DNA from: Brachymonas denitrificans
Lineage (GTDB): Bacteria; Pseudomonadota; Gammaproteobacteria; Burkholderiales; Burkholderiaceae_C
DNA length: 64,000 bases
Direction: 5' to 3'
NCBI RefSeq assembly: GCF_907163135.1
Contig: NZ_CAJQUA010000001.1
Span: 759,001-823,000 of the forward strand
The translations under genes were made by a program, and so were the position numbers. The stretch's first letter is position 1. Each line of letters begins with the position of its first letter. The notes beneath the pieces are model-generated. The model did not search any database. It worked only from the letters and a program-made list of their open reading frames with translations, and was not told the DNA's origin. Shown here one piece after another: positions 19,780 through 32,064 of the stretch.

Positions 19780-20484
19780 TCAGGACTTGGTCTTGGCAGA
19801 GGTTTGTGCGAACAGCAGCATGCCCGAGGGGTTGCTGACGGTGATGTCCTTGCCGTCGACCTGGATGAAGCCGGCCGTGGTGAGCTGGTTGAGCACGCGC
19901 GAGAAGGTCTCGGGTGCCAGGCTCAGGCGCGAAGCGATCAGGTTCTTGTTGACGGGCAGGCTGACGGTGAAAGCCTCTGCTTCCGGCGTCTCGCTCAGTT
20001 GTACCAGATAGCCCGCAACGCGCTGCAGCGGGTTTTCCATGGAGTAGCGCTCCACGTCCTGCACGAAGGTGTGCAGGCGCATGGACAGGCCGGCCAGCAG
20101 GTGGCGCGCGAAGGACTTGTCGGTTTCGATGGCGTCGGAAATCACGCTCTCGCTCACGTGCAGCAGCATGCTGTCTTCGAGCACATGGGCGCTGACCGGA
20201 TAGGGGCGACGCAGGAACATGACGGCTTCGCCGAAGCTCTGGCCGGTCTGCACGATCTCGATGACCTTCTCGTTGCCCTGCGGCGAGGTGATGAAGAGCT
20301 TGACGCGGCCATAGACCACCAGCCAGAGCCCGTCGCAGGGGTCGTCGCGGTGGAACAGGTCGCGGCCTTTTTCGATGCGGATTTCCCGGATGCCGGGCAT
20401 GAGGGACTCGATCTGGGCGTCGTTCAGCTCCTGGAACAGGGGTTGGTAGCGAACCAGCTTGCGGACGTCGACTTCTTTTCTCAT
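19780..20484 (-). CDS. dnr: Crp/Fnr-family regulator, Dnr type
   Basis: A 234-residue activator with an N-terminal cyclic-nucleotide-binding-like beta barrel (about 15-130), a dimer helix, and a C-terminal helix-turn-helix (NLIASRLSLAPETFSRVLNQL, about 186-206). The N-terminal cysteine cluster that binds [4Fe-4S] in FNR is missing; only one cysteine is present (DDPCDGLW). That fits the Dnr/NnrR group, which senses NO through heme. It is the natural candidate to bind the seven boxes found around the nir and nor genes. It is 39 bases after nirN. Confidence 0.9.
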   Translation of the reverse strand: MRKEVDVRKLVRYQPLFQELNDAQIESLMPGIREIRIEKGRDLFHRDDPCDGLWLVVYGRVKLFITSPQGNEKVIEIVQTGQSFGEAVMFLRRPYPVSAHVLEDSMLLHVSESVISDAIETDKSFARHLLAGLSMRLHTFVQDVERYSMENPLQRVAGYLVQLSETPEAEAFTVSLPVNKNLIASRLSLAPETFSRVLNQLTTAGFIQVDGKDITVSNPSGMLLFAQTSAKTKS

Positions 20485-20522
20485 GCCTCGGATCTGACAG
20501 GGGGGTTGGGACTGGCCGCCAA

Positions 20523-22199
20523 TCAGTGGCTGGTGCCCTCCGATCGCGTGACCTTGTTGTAGACATTGTATTTGCCAATCGGCTTGGACATGGGCAATGC
20601 CTTGACCTCGCGGAAGGTCTTTGCGTCGACAATGACCAGTTCTCCGGGATTTTCCATGATGCTGACCAGCGCGTAGCGGCCGTCGCGCGTGAATTCGACG
20701 TGGGCGTTGGTCTTGCCGGGGCGCAGCCTGAGCTGGCGCACGACTTCCAGCGTGCGCTTGTCGATGATGGAGATGGTGTCTTTCGCCGTCGGCGACATCA
20801 TGGAATCGACCCAGGCGTAGGGCGTGTCTTCATGGCTGCGCAGGAAGAAGCCGGGGCCGGGGATGGGGATCTCCTTGGCCACTTTCCAGCTCTGCATGTC
20901 GATCACGGTGACCGTGGGCGTGTTCAGGTTTGTGGAGGCCATGTAGAGGCGGCCGTTGGCCTTGAAGGTGATGCCCGAGCCCAGGTGCGGCATGCCGCGC
21001 AACGGCAGTTCGGCGACCTTGCCACGCGAGACCAGCGAGATGACTTGCGCCTTGCCGTCGCGCGAGGCACCCATGACGTACTTGTAGTCGGGGTCGAAGT
21101 AGAAGTCGTCCAGCACCATCTGCAGCGGCGTGACGCGCGGATTGAGGAAGCCCTTGGTGGGGATGCCTTCCTTCATCTTGTAATCGTGCACGAAGCCGGA
21201 GTAGAAGGGCTCGGCCTTGGGGTCGTAGGAGATGCTCCAGAGTTCGGGGGCGTCCTTGAGGGCGACGACGAAGCTGTTGCGGGGGGCGGCGTCATACACG
21301 GCGGAGACGCGAGAAGACTTGCCTTCGCGGTCCTTCACCGGGTAGGTGCGCACCGGCTTGAGGCCGCGTGCGTCCAGCAGTACCAGATTCTGCGGCAGGG
21401 TGTTGCCGGCCAGCACCCACTTGCCGTCGGAGGAGACCGCCACGTTGCGCGTGTTGATGCCGACGCGAATTTCCGCCACCTTCTTCAGCGTGTACAGGTC
21501 GTACTGGCTGACCCAGCCGTCGCGGCTGGCGAAGTAGACGAAGCGGCCATCCGGCGTGAATTTCGGGCCGCCGTGCAGCGCGAAATGCGATTGGAAGCGC
21601 GTGATGGGGGTGAAGGTGTCGCCGTCGATCACGCTGACATGGTGGTCGCCGGCTTCCACCACCACGAACAGGTTGTGCGGATCATTGACCTTGAAGGCGG
21701 GCTTGACCTTGTCGGAGTAGTCGGGCTTGACGAACTCGCGGTGCGAGGCGCGCATTTCGGCCGCGGTCCAGCCGACCGGCTTGGCGGGGGGCTGCTGGAC
21801 CCAGCGCGCCAGGCCCTGGATTTCGGGTTCGCTGAGTTTTCCGGCGTAGCCTGCCATCTGCGTGGCGGGGCGGCCTTCGCGGATCACGCGCAGTACTTCG
21901 GCGGGCTTGATGCGCTCCAGATTCTCGGGCAGCAGGGCGGGGCCCATGGCGCCGAGGCGCTCGCTGCCGTGGCAGGTGGCGCATTGCTGGCGGTAAAGGG
22001 TGGCGAGACGGATGTCGGGGATGGCGGCCGGCTGGTGCGCGCGCTGCATCCATTCCAGCATCTGGGAGTTGCCGCTGCCAGGCGCAGCCTGGGCGCAAGC
22101 GGTGAAGGTCAGGCCGGCAAGGCTGCCCAGCCCCAGCATGGCGGTGGCAAGGGTGCGTGCCAGGGGGCTGGCCCTGCGGGAAATCATGCCTGGGCGCAT
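20523..22199 (-). CDS. nirN: dihydro-heme d1 dehydrogenase NirN
   Basis: NirN (558 residues) is a periplasmic cytochrome with an N-terminal c heme (C73-A-T-C76-H77) and a C-terminal eight-bladed d1-type propeller (from about 165). It performs the last step of heme d1 synthesis, introducing the acrylate double bond, and interacts with NirS. A Sec signal peptide ends near residue 38. GGAGGT lies 6 bases before the chosen ATG; an ATG four codons in would give a 4-base overlap with nirJ instead of 16. The C-terminus GKYNVYNKV mirrors the end of NirS. Confidence 0.93.
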   Translation of the reverse strand: MRPGMISRRASPLARTLATAMLGLGSLAGLTFTACAQAAPGSGNSQMLEWMQRAHQPAAIPDIRLATLYRQQCATCHGSERLGAMGPALLPENLERIKPAEVLRVIREGRPATQMAGYAGKLSEPEIQGLARWVQQPPAKPVGWTAAEMRASHREFVKPDYSDKVKPAFKVNDPHNLFVVVEAGDHHVSVIDGDTFTPITRFQSHFALHGGPKFTPDGRFVYFASRDGWVSQYDLYTLKKVAEIRVGINTRNVAVSSDGKWVLAGNTLPQNLVLLDARGLKPVRTYPVKDREGKSSRVSAVYDAAPRNSFVVALKDAPELWSISYDPKAEPFYSGFVHDYKMKEGIPTKGFLNPRVTPLQMVLDDFYFDPDYKYVMGASRDGKAQVISLVSRGKVAELPLRGMPHLGSGITFKANGRLYMASTNLNTPTVTVIDMQSWKVAKEIPIPGPGFFLRSHEDTPYAWVDSMMSPTAKDTISIIDKRTLEVVRQLRLRPGKTNAHVEFTRDGRYALVSIMENPGELVIVDAKTFREVKALPMSKPIGKYNVYNKVTRSEGTSH

Positions 22200-23449
22200 G
22201 GTGCGACCTCCTGTTCGTCGAGGGAAAGCGGCTGGATCGGAATGCTGCGCAGGCGGCGGGCCAGACGGTGTTCTTCTTCGGAATAGCTGCCGGGCGCAAT
22301 GCCCAGTTCGGCATCGCTCAGGTAGCAGGCCGGGTCGGCGGCCCAGTAGTCGCCCGTCAGTTCCCAGGCGCGCACGCGGGTGTTGCCGTTGCACAGCGTG
22401 AGGTACTGGCAGCTGGCGCAGCGGCCGGTGACCGGGCGCGGCGCCTGCTTGAGGCCCGCCATGAGCGGGTGGCTGGTGTCCTGCCAGATGTCGCCGAAGC
22501 TGCGCTCCTTCACGTTGCCGAGGCGGATCTTCCACCACATGGTGTCGGGGTGCACATAGCCGCGGTTGTCGATGTTGGCCACGTTCACGCCGCTGCTGTT
22601 GCCGCCCCAGCTGTAGAGTTTCTGCTCGAGTTGGGCAATCTTTTCTTCCTTTTCGGGAAAATGCTTGCGTGCCCATTGCAGCAGATAAACACCATCGGCA
22701 TCGTTGTTGCCGGTCACGAACTCGCGCGGGCGGCCGTTGCGGATGCTGGCCGCGCAGGCGTCGATCAGCATGTCCATGGCCCAGCGTGTGCGCTGGTGCA
22801 GGGCGTCGGTCTCGCGGTTGGCATTGCCGCGGCCGGCGTAGTTGAGGTGCGAGAAATAGAACTTGTCGATGTCCTCGTCATCCACCAGTTGGAGCAGGGC
22901 GGGCAGGTCGTGCGCGTTTTCTTCCGTCATGGTGAAGCGCACGCCCACTTTCATGCCATGGTCGTGGCACAGGCGGATGCCGCGCATGGACTGCTCGAAG
23001 CTGCCGGGCAGGCCGCGGAAGGCGTCATGCGTGGCGCCGATGCCGTCCAGGCTGACACCGATGTAGTCGAAGCCGATCGAGGCGATATGGCCCACGTTGT
23101 GTTCGTCGATCAGCGTGCCGTTGCTGGACAGGCCGGTGTACATGCCCTTGGCCTTGGCGCGGGCGGCAATCTCGAAAATGTCCGGCCGCATCAGCGGCTC
23201 GCCGCCCGAAAGGATCAGTACGCGCACGCCGCTGTCATACAGGTCGTCCATCACGCGGAAGACTTCGGCGGTGTCCAGCTCGCCGGCAAAGTCCTTGTTG
23301 GCGGCGCTGGCGTAGCAGTGCTGGCAGGTGAGGTTGCAGCGCCGGATCAGGTTCCAGATGACGACCGGGCCGCTGGGCTTGCGGGCTGGAACGAATCGGT
23401 CGGGCTGCTCGGACAGCAGGCCTTGCAGATAGGTGGTGAGGCGCAGCAT
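22184..23449 (-). CDS. nirJ: radical SAM heme d1 biosynthesis protein NirJ
   Basis: NirJ (421 residues) is the radical SAM enzyme that removes the propionate side chains of didecarboxysiroheme on the way to heme d1. The cluster motif is C38-NLT-C42-QH-C45. The SAM-binding GGEP (LSGGEPLMRPD) follows, and a C-terminal SPASM-like set of cysteines is present (GRCASCQYLTLCNGN and PACYL). The start has GGAG 9 bases upstream. It begins a separate transcript (nirJ-nirN-dnr) behind its own degenerate box. Confidence 0.95.
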   Translation of the reverse strand: MLRLTTYLQGLLSEQPDRFVPARKPSGPVVIWNLIRRCNLTCQHCYASAANKDFAGELDTAEVFRVMDDLYDSGVRVLILSGGEPLMRPDIFEIAARAKAKGMYTGLSSNGTLIDEHNVGHIASIGFDYIGVSLDGIGATHDAFRGLPGSFEQSMRGIRLCHDHGMKVGVRFTMTEENAHDLPALLQLVDDEDIDKFYFSHLNYAGRGNANRETDALHQRTRWAMDMLIDACAASIRNGRPREFVTGNNDADGVYLLQWARKHFPEKEEKIAQLEQKLYSWGGNSSGVNVANIDNRGYVHPDTMWWKIRLGNVKERSFGDIWQDTSHPLMAGLKQAPRPVTGRCASCQYLTLCNGNTRVRAWELTGDYWAADPACYLSDAELGIAPGSYSEEEHRLARRLRSIPIQPLSLDEQEVAPCAQA

Positions 23450-23503
23450 GGGGGTACTCCGTAAACTTCAACGAAAGTAGATCACAGACGGCCGCGGGTG
23501 CAC

Positions 23504-23517
23504 TTAATTGCCGTCAA
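23504..23517 (-). promoter_or_regulatory. degenerate Dnr-type box upstream of nirJ
   Basis: TTAATTGCCGTCAA differs from TTGAY-N4-GTCAA at one core base. Read on the minus strand, a -10-like TCTACT is centred exactly 32 bp from the box centre, the same spacing as at nirC. Confidence 0.65.
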
Positions 23518-23601
23518 TCCTCTGGAAGCTCGCTCGGGCTGCGCCCGGCATGAGGCAAGTGCCCGATCCCGCATTTTCCGCTATTTGCACAGTCCGGCCA
23601 T

Positions 23602-24669
23602 TTAAACACGCAGGCCGGATTTTTTCAGGATGCGGGTGGAAAACAGGGCGTCATGCCGGCGGCAGTCGGGGCCGAGCAATTGGCGCACCTGATCGATCTG
23701 CTCCAGCACGCTTTCGCGGCTGGCGCCGTGGCACATGGCGAACAGGTTGTAGGGCCACAGCGGCAGATCGCGCGGGCGGCGGTAGCAGTGGGTGACGAAA
23801 TCCAGCGCGCCAACCTGCGGGCCGAGGCGCGCGATGGCGGCATCGTCCACGTCGAACACGCCCATGGCATTGAAGCGGTAACCGATGGCGTAGTGGTTGG
23901 GCACCACGCCGATGCGGCGGATGATGCCGGCATCGAGCAATTGCTGCAGGCGCTGCAGGACGCGTTGCTCGGGCCAGCCGAGTTGCGCCGCCAGCGTGGC
24001 GTAGGGGGTATCGGTGTCGAGCGCGAGGCCGGCCTGGCTGGCGCGGATCAGGGGCCAGTCTTCGTCCTGCAGTGCGAATGCCGCATCAGTCGGGAAGGTC
24101 ATCGGTCCGCCTGCCTGGGGCTCCAGCATGCCCACCGGGGCTTCGCCCCCTACGGTGAACCGCATGCCGACGAAGTATTCCTCAAGCTTGGGAAAGGCAT
24201 GCACCGGCAGTCCGGTAGCCTGTTCGATCTCGGCAATCGCCTGTTGCATGGCGGCGGGAGTGGAGGTGGCCAGCACGAACCACATGTTCAGCGCATGTTC
24301 GCGCCGGTAGTTGTGGGCCACGGCGTCGAAGGCATTGACCTGGGCAGTGACGGTTTCGTAGCGTTCTTCGGGCACCTGCAGCGCAGCCAGCACAAACTGG
24401 CCGCCCATGCGCTCGATCTGGAACAGCGGGCCGAAGCGGGTCAGCACCTTGCGTTCGAGCAGGCTGGCGATGGCGTCGCGCAATTGCGGGCCGCTGATGC
24501 CAAGGCGTGCGCCAGCTTGCTCGAACGGCCGGGTGTGCAGCGGAAAACCGCCCTGCAGCGTATTGACGATGTGGGTTTCCGGTTCCGTCAGCGTCACCGC
24601 TTGGCGCCGGGAGTCCGAAGAGGCTCGGGCCGGTGTGTCGGGGTGCGGGGGGGCGTCAGCTTGCGGCAT
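23602..24669 (-). CDS. nirGH: fused siroheme decarboxylase subunits NirG-NirH
   Basis: The 355-residue protein contains two Lrp/AsnC-like halves (about 35-175 and 190-350), as expected for a fusion of two Nir decarboxylase subunits. Together with NirDL it converts siroheme to 12,18-didecarboxysiroheme. Active-region motifs AHNYRREHALNMWFVLAT in the first half and HCYRRPRDLPLWPYNLFAMCHG in the second are present. I chose the start MPQADAPPHP because GGAAGGA lies 9 bases upstream, which leaves a 14-base overlap with nirDL. The assignment to G-H rather than D-L rests on gene order. Confidence 0.88.
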   Translation of the reverse strand: MPQADAPPHPDTPARASSDSRRQAVTLTEPETHIVNTLQGGFPLHTRPFEQAGARLGISGPQLRDAIASLLERKVLTRFGPLFQIERMGGQFVLAALQVPEERYETVTAQVNAFDAVAHNYRREHALNMWFVLATSTPAAMQQAIAEIEQATGLPVHAFPKLEEYFVGMRFTVGGEAPVGMLEPQAGGPMTFPTDAAFALQDEDWPLIRASQAGLALDTDTPYATLAAQLGWPEQRVLQRLQQLLDAGIIRRIGVVPNHYAIGYRFNAMGVFDVDDAAIARLGPQVGALDFVTHCYRRPRDLPLWPYNLFAMCHGASRESVLEQIDQVRQLLGPDCRRHDALFSTRILKKSGLRV

Positions 24670-25651
24670 AGGGGCGCGTCCTTCCATACAGGGCGCCGCT
24701 CTGCTTGAAACGGCGGGTGGAAAACAGCACGGCGTGCGGCATCTGCTGCAGGCCGGCAGCCTGGTTCAGTTCGGCCACGCGCAGGCTCACTTCGGAGCGG
24801 TCCTTGCCGTGCACCATGCAGAACAGGTTGTAGGGCCAGTGGTTGCCGCGCGCCGGGCGCGCATAGCAGAGGTTGACGCCATGCTGCGCGGCCAGTGCTT
24901 CGCCCTTGGCATCGCGCTGCCCGGCCGGCACCTGCCAGACGCACATGGCATTGGCGGTGTAGCCGAACTCGTGGTGGCGCACGATCAGGCCGAGGCGGCG
25001 CAGCACGCCGCTGTCCAGCCACTCGGTCAGCTGGTCGAGCACTTGCTGTTCGCTCCAGCCCATGGATTGCGCCACGGCGGCATAGGGCTGGAGTACCAGC
25101 GGCAGGCCATGGCCGAGGGCGGCCATCAGCTGGCGTTGTTCGGGGCTGATGTGCAGCAAGGCCGCAGGGGCAGGGCGGTGGGCCACCTTGCTGCCGTCAT
25201 GCAGCGAAAAGCCGAGGTCCACGTGGTATTCGGCTTCCAGCGGCAGGTCGAGCACGGTCTGGCCCAGTGCCTGGCCGATTTCTGCGAGCACGCGCTGCAG
25301 CCCGGTGCGGTCCAGCGTCGCTACTACGAACCACAGGTTATAGTGGTGCTCGCGCAGGTAGTTGTGGTTGACTTCCGGGTAGCGGTTGATAAGCGCGGCG
25401 GCTGCTTCGATCTGCCCGGGCGGCACGGTCACCGCTGCCAGCGTGCTGGCGCCGACGGTGTTGGGAGCAAAAATGCCGCCAACCCGGCTCAGCAGCTTCT
25501 GGTCCAGCGCCTGTTGCAGCAAGGCGAGCAGCGCCGCTTCATCCAGACCATGCGCAGCAGCCATGCGCGCAAAAGGCCTGGATTCGAGCGGAAAATCCCG
25601 TTGCCAGGCATCCAGCAAGGGCATGTGCGGCGAGGCCGTGGGGTACTGCAT
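24656..25651 (-). CDS. nirDL: fused siroheme decarboxylase subunits NirD-NirL
   Basis: A 331-residue protein of two Lrp/AsnC-like halves and the partner of NirGH in siroheme decarboxylation. Motifs NHNYLREHHYNLWFVVAT (first half) and CYARPARGNHWPYNLFCMVHG (second half) match the same positions in NirGH. It follows nirF after 9 bases. No clear ribosome-binding site precedes the first ATG; a second in-frame Met nine codons later is possible. D-L identity is by order after nirF. Confidence 0.88.
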   Translation of the reverse strand: MQYPTASPHMPLLDAWQRDFPLESRPFARMAAAHGLDEAALLALLQQALDQKLLSRVGGIFAPNTVGASTLAAVTVPPGQIEAAAALINRYPEVNHNYLREHHYNLWFVVATLDRTGLQRVLAEIGQALGQTVLDLPLEAEYHVDLGFSLHDGSKVAHRPAPAALLHISPEQRQLMAALGHGLPLVLQPYAAVAQSMGWSEQQVLDQLTEWLDSGVLRRLGLIVRHHEFGYTANAMCVWQVPAGQRDAKGEALAAQHGVNLCYARPARGNHWPYNLFCMVHGKDRSEVSLRVAELNQAAGLQQMPHAVLFSTRRFKQSGALYGRTRPYAAS

Positions 25652-25660
25652 GGCGGGAAT

Positions 25661-26869
25661 TTACATGCCCATGCGACTGGCGCGCCAGGTGAAGAAAATC
25701 CCGGACGGGCTTTCTGCCGGCAGCACCTTGCGCGTGGCGTAGCTCTGCGTGTCGATCACCACCACCTTGTTCTCGTCGCGGCTGGAAACCCAGATCTCGT
25801 CGCCCTTGGGGGAAAACTCCATGTGCAGGATGGCCTTGCCCGGCTTGAGCGTCTGCACCACCTGCATGCTGGGCACGTCGATCACCTGCAGCGTGTCGTT
25901 GTGCGGGAAGGCGAAGTTGACCCACACCTTGCGACCGGAAGGTTCGGCCATCACGAACACCGGCTGGCCGTACACCGGCACGGCGGTCACCTGGTTCCAG
26001 CTGCGGTTGTCCGCCACCAGTACCTGCTTGTGGCCGATGGCCGGCAGGAAGGCGTAGTCGCCCGAGATGGCCCAGCCGCGCAGGTGCGGCATCTTGTAGA
26101 CGGGCTGTTTTTCGCGGCCCTTGCCGTAATCGGGCAGGATGCGGCGCACCTGCAGGTCCCTGGCCCAGGTATCGAGCATGGCCAGGCCATCCTCGCCGTA
26201 CAGGCCGGCAATGTAATAGCGGCCGTTGGAGCTGCCCAGGCCGTCATATGGCTGCTTGCCGACGTTGGGAAATTTGGTGATCTTGGGCTGGCGCGGGTTG
26301 CTGGCGTCGATCATCCAGATTTCGCCGGCCTCGAACAGGCTGTAGGCAAAGCGCTGGCCGGGCAGGTCGGCCAGGCCGACCACCTTGGAGTGCTTGCCGT
26401 CGGGGCCTACGGCGGGGATGTCGGCCAGCAGTTCCAGCGTGTCGGCATCGAACAGCTTGACGCCGCCGGGTTCGTAGTTTTGTGCGGCGAGGATGCGGCC
26501 GTCGGTCGATACCGCACCGCCGATGCTGTTGCCGGCCTGGATCACGCGCTTGACCAGCTTGTGCGTGAGCATGTCGACCTTGCTCAGGCCGCCATCGCGG
26601 CCGAATACATAGGCGTAGCGCGTGTCGCGCGAGAACACGACGGAGGCGTGCGACAGGTCACCCAGGCCCTTGACGCGGGCGAGGCTGGTGTCCTGGCTGT
26701 TTTCGACGATCTGCACACTGCCGGTGGCACGCTCGATGACGACGCCGAGGTCGCCAGTGCCACGCACGGCGCCGCCGCTGGTGGCGCAGCCGGCCAGCGC
26801 CAGAGCGGTCACCAGGGCGGAGAGGGCGCCCGGCAGGCGGCGCAGGGTGTTGCTGGAGAAGTTGGTCAT
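25661..26869 (-). CDS. nirF: heme d1 biosynthesis protein NirF
   Basis: NirF (402 residues) is a d1-type propeller protein required late in heme d1 synthesis; it is proposed to be a membrane-anchored dehydrogenase or heme carrier that interacts with NirN and NirS. The N-terminus is a lipoprotein signal with lipobox LAGC (Cys about 28), so it should be anchored in a membrane facing the periplasm. There is no c-type heme motif, as expected. GGGAG lies 7 bases before the start. It is 19 bases after nirC. Confidence 0.94.
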   Translation of the reverse strand: MTNFSSNTLRRLPGALSALVTALALAGCATSGGAVRGTGDLGVVIERATGSVQIVENSQDTSLARVKGLGDLSHASVVFSRDTRYAYVFGRDGGLSKVDMLTHKLVKRVIQAGNSIGGAVSTDGRILAAQNYEPGGVKLFDADTLELLADIPAVGPDGKHSKVVGLADLPGQRFAYSLFEAGEIWMIDASNPRQPKITKFPNVGKQPYDGLGSSNGRYYIAGLYGEDGLAMLDTWARDLQVRRILPDYGKGREKQPVYKMPHLRGWAISGDYAFLPAIGHKQVLVADNRSWNQVTAVPVYGQPVFVMAEPSGRKVWVNFAFPHNDTLQVIDVPSMQVVQTLKPGKAILHMEFSPKGDEIWVSSRDENKVVVIDTQSYATRKVLPAESPSGIFFTWRASRMGM

Positions 26870-26888
26870 GGTGTGCTCCCTGAATGTC

Positions 26889-27224
26889 TTACGGATGCTT
26901 TCCGGCCTGCAGCAGCTCCACCATCCAGCGGGCTTCCTGCTCGTTCATGAACGGATGCCAGGGTGGCATGGCGGTGCCGGGGCGGCCACCCATGATGGTG
27001 GCGACCAGGCTGTCCACCGGCTTGCCGCGCAGGGCCTCGGCAGTGAGCGGGGTGCCCAGGCCGCCCTGCATGGTCATGCCATGGCAGGCGCCGCAATCCT
27101 GCTTGAGCAGGTGCAGCAGTTCACGCTGGCGGGCTTCGGTGGGAACGGGGGCAGATTCCTGCGCTTGGGCCAGGCTGGCCAGGCAGGCGCCACACATCAC
27201 GAGGATTCTTATCAACTGCAACAT
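26889..27224 (-). CDS. nirC: small c-type cytochrome NirC
   Basis: A 111-residue periplasmic monoheme cytochrome (C44-G-A-C47-H48) with a short Sec signal (cleavage likely after AQA at 22). NirC-type cytochromes (c55x) donate electrons during heme d1 maturation or to NirS. A C-terminal Met-containing segment (GTAMPPWHPF) may supply the second heme ligand. It is the first gene of nirC-F-DL-GH. The ribosome-binding site is weak. Confidence 0.9.
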   Translation of the reverse strand: MLQLIRILVMCGACLASLAQAQESAPVPTEARQRELLHLLKQDCGACHGMTMQGGLGTPLTAEALRGKPVDSLVATIMGGRPGTAMPPWHPFMNEQEARWMVELLQAGKHP

Positions 27225-27255
27225 CTCGCGGCACCATGGGGTTGGGTTGAGGTCA

Positions 27256-27297
27256 AGTATAGGAGGGAGCCGGCCATGCTTCCTTGATTGCCGGCAA
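27256..27297 (-). promoter_or_regulatory. nirC promoter with Dnr-type box
   Basis: Box TTGATTGCCGGCAA is at 27284-27297. On the minus strand the -10 hexamer TATACT (27261-27256) is centred exactly 32 bp from the box centre. This is the best -10 of the set and the clearest case for activation from -41.5. The box lies downstream of nirS1, so nirC has a transcription start separate from nirS. Confidence 0.85.
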
Positions 27298-27302
27298 CCC
27301 TG

Positions 27303-27333
27303 AAAAAAGGCCGGACGGTTGCCCGCCCGGCCT
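27303..27333 (-). terminator. intrinsic terminator of nirS copy 1
   Basis: On the minus strand AGGCCGGGCGG pairs with CCGTCCGGCCT around a GCAA loop (one mismatch) and is followed by six T. Confidence 0.85.
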
Positions 27334-27359
27334 GTGCTCCTTTCAGGAAAGGGCGTGGA

Positions 27360-29231
<1,872 letters not shown>

Positions 29232-29258
29232 TCATCGCCTTGGCGTGGGGTTATTGCA

Positions 29259-29272
29259 TTGACTGCCGTCAA
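29259..29272 (-). promoter_or_regulatory. Dnr-type box of nirS copy 1
   Basis: TTGACTGCCGTCAA, centred 73 bases before the start codon. A GATGAT hexamer is centred 32 bp from the box; the same hexamer at the same distance is found for nirS copy 2. Confidence 0.85.
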
Positions 29273-29331
29273 TCGGTTGAATGATGCATCAAAACGTTTG
29301 TTTTTGCTACCAATTTGCGCGTTCAGGAAAT

Positions 29332-29359
29332 AAAAAAAGCCGACGCGTAGGCGTCGGCT
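29332..29359 (-). terminator. intrinsic terminator of nirM
   Basis: AGCCGACGC pairs with GCGTCGGCT around a CTAC loop, followed by seven T on the minus strand. Confidence 0.92.
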
Positions 29360-29381
29360 GATAAAGCGCGTAAGAGCAGTC

Positions 29382-29693
29382 TTACAGGGAGAGAACCCAC
29401 TTGGCCAGGGCGGCGGCTTCTGCATCCGTCACGTTGTTGGGGGGCATCGGCACGTTGCCCCATGCACCCACGCCGCCTTTCTTGATCTTGCCGGCCAGGG
29501 TGGCTTCTGCGCCCTTGCCCTTGTATTTGGCAGACACATCCTTGTAGGACGGGCCTACCATTTTCTTGTCCACTGCGTGGCAGGCCATGCAGTTCTTGGA
29601 CTTGGCCAAGGCTTCGCTGGCCTGCACGTTGCTGGCGATGCCGAACAGCAGGCCGACGGCGACGAGCGCGGGAGTAATAAGACGCTTGCTCAT
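29382..29693 (-). CDS. nirM: cytochrome c551-type electron donor
   Basis: A 103-residue periplasmic class I cytochrome c with a Sec signal (cleavage near NVQA-S, 25-26), heme motif C35-M-A-C38-H39 and axial Met about 83 in VPMPPNN. It is closely similar in layout to cytochrome c551, the electron donor of cd1 nitrite reductase. It lies between the two nirS copies with its own Dnr-type box and its own terminator, so it is a single-gene transcript. GGAG precedes the start. Confidence 0.93.
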   Translation of the reverse strand: MSKRLITPALVAVGLLFGIASNVQASEALAKSKNCMACHAVDKKMVGPSYKDVSAKYKGKGAEATLAGKIKKGGVGAWGNVPMPPNNVTDAEAAALAKWVLSL

Positions 29694-29763
29694 GATGGTT
29701 CACTCCAGTTGAAAAACCTTTTTCGGTTCAGGCCCATTGTGGCGGGGCCTGAATCGCGGCTCA

Positions 29764-29777
29764 TTGATTGCAGTCAA
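29764..29777 (-). promoter_or_regulatory. Dnr-type box of nirM
   Basis: TTGATTGCAGTCAA lies directly next to the stop codon of nirS copy 2 (29778). The -10-like CACAAT is centred exactly 32 bp away on the minus strand. Confidence 0.85.
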
Positions 29778-31562
<1,785 letters not shown>

Positions 31563-31589
31563 TCATCCGGAGAGCGCGTTTCTGCGGCA

Positions 31590-31603
31590 TTGACGGCAGT
31601 CAA
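31590..31603. promoter_or_regulatory. Dnr-type box shared by nirS copy 2 and cbiX
   Basis: TTGACGGCAGTCAA is centred 74 bases from the nirS start and 75 bases from the cbiX start. A -10-like TGTAAT (31626-31631) for cbiX and GATGAT for nirS are each centred exactly 32 bp from the box centre on opposite sides. Confidence 0.85.
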
Positions 31604-31671
31604 TGGATCAAAACATGCAAACAAATGTAATTAAGGTCTGCAAACCTGAAAAGACACGGAGTTGACACACT

Positions 31672-32064
31672 ATGGTGGAAATGGATGGCGCATTGCTGGT
31701 GGCGCATGGATCACGTGATCCGGACTGGAGCCAGCCCTTCGAGACGGTGGCGCAATTGCTGCGCGATGGCCGGCCGGGGCTGGCGGTAGAACTGGGTTTC
31801 GTGGAGATCCAGGAGCCGCGCAGCCTGGAGGCGGGCGATGCGCTGGCGCGCCAGGGCTGCCGGCATGTGCTGGTGGTGCCCATGTTCCTGGGTGCCGGCC
31901 ACCATGTGCGCGTGGACATGGCGAAGCTGCTGGAGCAATTGCGCGAAAACTGGCGTGGCGTGGAATGGCGCCTGGCGCCGGCGATCGGCGAGATGCCGGT
32001 GTTTCACCGGGCGGTGGCGGGCGTGCTCGATGAGGCGCTGCGCACCGGGCTGGAGGGGCCTTAA
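31672..32064 (+). CDS. cbiX: short CbiX-type sirohydrochlorin chelatase
   Basis: A 130-residue single-domain chelatase of the CbiX/SirB group. It should insert iron into sirohydrochlorin to make siroheme, the substrate of NirDL/NirGH. Family marks are the metal-binding H12 in LLVAHGSRDPDW and the second site FLGAGHHVRVDMAKLL near 77-92. It is divergent from nirS copy 2 and shares its Dnr-type box, which argues for iron and heme d1 rather than cobalt and cobalamin. An in-frame Met three codons downstream is an alternative start. It converges with nnrS, whose 3' end overlaps it by four bases. Confidence 0.88.
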   Translation: MVEMDGALLVAHGSRDPDWSQPFETVAQLLRDGRPGLAVELGFVEIQEPRSLEAGDALARQGCRHVLVVPMFLGAGHHVRVDMAKLLEQLRENWRGVEWRLAPAIGEMPVFHRAVAGVLDEALRTGLEGP

